DNA from: Nitrososphaeraceae archaeon
GTDB taxonomy: Archaea > Thermoproteota > Nitrososphaeria > Nitrososphaerales > Nitrososphaeraceae
Assembly: GCA_025922735.1 (NCBI GenBank)
Contig: JAICHI010000066.1
Location: 1 to 6,507 of the forward strand
DNA length: 6,507 nt
Direction of reading: 5' to 3'
Part shown: positions 3,894 through 6,507 of the stretch, piece after piece
Layout: each line of letters opens with the position of its first letter
Position numbering within the stretch: the stretch's first letter is position 1
The notes under the pieces: model-generated
Databases searched by the model: none
Seen by the model: the letters and a program-made list of their open reading frames with translations, nothing else
What the model was told of the DNA's origin: nothing
Translations under genes and position numbers: made by a program

Positions 3894-5036
3894 ATGATTA
3901 CTCTCAAAGTTATTGTTGTCGTGGCAGTTGCAGCAGCGGTTCTATCTACTGCATTTGCAGTTGCCAGTCAATCTTTTGTTGATTTCCTCGCCACAGCACA
4001 GGATGCTGAATTAAGAAAAAATACCATTGGAGGGCATACGGCAGGTTATGGCTTACATGAGACCAGCGGAGACGTATTAGACCCTGCAAGTAGTAGTTCC
4101 AATACTGCTAGCGACGAGGTGGCCATAGACCCTGACACCTATCTCAGATCCTTTAACTATGGTCGCGTTTCCAATCTTACTAACGGCTCCACTGTAAGGG
4201 AGTTTACTCTTGTTGCAGACGATAGGCAGACGATGGAAATATCACCAGGCGTCTTCTATAACGTATGGACTTTTAATGGCACCATACCTGGCCCAACTCT
4301 AAGGGCTACTGAAGGGGATCTCATAAGGATAAATTTCATCAACAATGGCACAAAGCCTCATTCTATACATACACATGGTATCCACAAGGCCGGGATGGAT
4401 GGAGTATTTGAAACTATTAACCCTCATGGGAGATTCGTTTATGAATTTTATGCCGAGGCTTTTGGAGTATTCCCATATCACTGCCATGTCACCCCGCTTG
4501 AGGAGCATATTTCGCGTGGGCTATATGGTGTATACATAGTCGATCCCAAGACCCCTAGGCCAGAAGCTGATGAAATGGTCATGATAATGAATGGCTTTGA
4601 CACTGACTTTGATACTGAAAATAACTTCTATTCCGTGAACACTATTCCATACTACTATATGCATCACCCCATAGAGATAGAAGAAGGCAAGCTTGTCAGG
4701 GTATACCTTGTTAACATGCTAGAATTTGACCAGATAAACAACTTCCATCTGCATGGTAATCTATACCAGCTGTATAGAAGTGGTACGAGCATGGCGCCTG
4801 ATGAATACACGGATATGGTGACTATGAGCCAGGGCGAGCGGGCCATACTTGAGTTTAACTACAAATATCCTGGCCAGTATATGTTCCACGCACACAAGAC
4901 TGAGTTTGCAGAAAAAGGCTGGATGGGACTTTTCGTGGTTAAAGATCCTACCCAAACAGGAGGATCAGATGGCAGCGACAGTAGTAGTACCAGATTGCTA
5001 GAAACCAAGACAATATCGGGAGATGTTGGCACCTAA
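3894..5036 (+). CDS. Two-domain multicopper oxidase, exported or anchored
   Basis: A 380-residue laccase-type copper enzyme expected to oxidise a substrate (a metal ion or organic compound) and reduce O2 outside the membrane. A hydrophobic N-terminus (3-24) ends in AFAVAS, fitting a signal peptide or anchor. Cupredoxin domain 1 carries HSIHTH (156, 159, 161) and YHCHVTPLEEH (196-198, 205); domain 2 carries HLH (284, 286) and HAH (332, 334). All eight trinuclear-site histidines are present. Type 1 copper ligands (H156, C197, H205) occur only in domain 1, the type C layout, so it probably works as a trimer. The axial Met position is Leu210, as in high-potential laccases. The HCH motif and full set of type 3 ligands argue against nitrite reductase, though such genes are often labelled nirK. 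The C-tail (355-366) is Gly/Ser-rich. The ZIP permease follows after 2 bases. Confidence 0.92.
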   Translation: MITLKVIVVVAVAAAVLSTAFAVASQSFVDFLATAQDAELRKNTIGGHTAGYGLHETSGDVLDPASSSSNTASDEVAIDPDTYLRSFNYGRVSNLTNGSTVREFTLVADDRQTMEISPGVFYNVWTFNGTIPGPTLRATEGDLIRINFINNGTKPHSIHTHGIHKAGMDGVFETINPHGRFVYEFYAEAFGVFPYHCHVTPLEEHISRGLYGVYIVDPKTPRPEADEMVMIMNGFDTDFDTENNFYSVNTIPYYYMHHPIEIEEGKLVRVYLVNMLEFDQINNFHLHGNLYQLYRSGTSMAPDEYTDMVTMSQGERAILEFNYKYPGQYMFHAHKTEFAEKGWMGLFVVKDPTQTGGSDGSDSSSTRLLETKTISGDVGT

Positions 5037-5038
5037 CC

Positions 5039-6442
<1,404 letters not shown>

Positions 6443-6446
6443 TTAT

Positions 6447-6507
6447 ATGATTAAAATGCCAAAGGATTTAGGAACAACAAAAATCGATATTAATAAGCTG
6501 CTAGAAA
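6447..6507 (+). CDS. 5' end of a third operon gene; possible Dps-like ferritin
   Basis: An ATG 4 bases after the permease stop opens a frame of 20 codons to the window edge (MIKMPKDLGTTKIDINKLLE); ATG 6456 is an alternative start. The tight spacing suggests it belongs to the oxidase-permease operon. The pattern MPKxxG...xDIxKLL recalls the N-terminus of archaeal Dps-like ferritins (for example the Sulfolobus protein, where a similar stretch precedes the first helix). The match covers too few residues to be trusted; other small soluble proteins would also fit. If right, it would add iron storage or peroxide protection to the operon. Confidence 0.5.
   Translation, partial: MIKMPKDLGTTKIDINKLLE

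Noticed and set aside
3894..5036. Annotation of the copper enzyme as nitrite reductase NirK
   Set aside because: The full set of trinuclear-site histidines, including HCH and HAH, and the missing axial Met fit a two-domain multicopper oxidase better.

Overview
The window looks like chromosomal DNA of a soil-type ammonia-oxidising archaeon (Nitrososphaerota/Thaumarchaeota, Nitrososphaera or Nitrosocosmicus-like). The anchors are an archaeal translation initiation factor 2 alpha subunit, several genes with an archaeal TATA box placed for leaderless or near-leaderless transcripts, and a two-domain multicopper oxidase paired with a ZIP permease. The lineage is inferred from protein character; no search was run.

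Left part (1-1123): a minus-strand gene start leaves the window at base 1. Opposite it is a RibD-C/dihydrofolate-reductase-like gene (227-841) with an octa-asparagine N-terminus, preceded by a tiny 8-codon ORF whose stop abuts the start codon. Both outward-facing genes have strong Shine-Dalgarno sequences. Behind the reductase lies a broken DUF1801-type gene (about 854-1002) with a frameshift, an in-frame stop and no 3' half. The reductase, DUF1801 and VOC families suggest a bacterial-style accessory set that is decaying.

Middle part (1124-2449): a conserved-looking 130-residue protein of unknown function on the minus strand, a single-domain VOC (glyoxalase-fold) protein on the plus strand, and a possible 61-residue minus-strand protein convergent with the VOC gene. 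Divergent spacers carry TATA-like boxes, a short tandem repeat and a 12-bp palindrome.

Core part (2450-3700): a 310-base spacer with two TATA-like elements, then aIF2-alpha with a serine/proline-rich N-terminal extension. A 9-bp stem with a T-run and a second hairpin follow.

Right part (3894-end): a tight plus-strand operon. An exported or membrane-anchored two-domain multicopper oxidase with complete trinuclear-site ligands is followed after 2 bases by a ZIP-family metal permease. The permease has an extra extracytoplasmic beta-rich domain and a polyglutamine/acidic loop where ZIPs usually carry a His-rich loop. After 4 more bases a third ORF opens and runs off the window; its N-terminus faintly resembles archaeal Dps-like ferritins. 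The likely theme is oxidation of a metal outside the membrane coupled to divalent metal transport, with possible storage or detoxification. The most notable part of the window is this oxidase-permease unit with its eukaryote-like low-complexity tracts.
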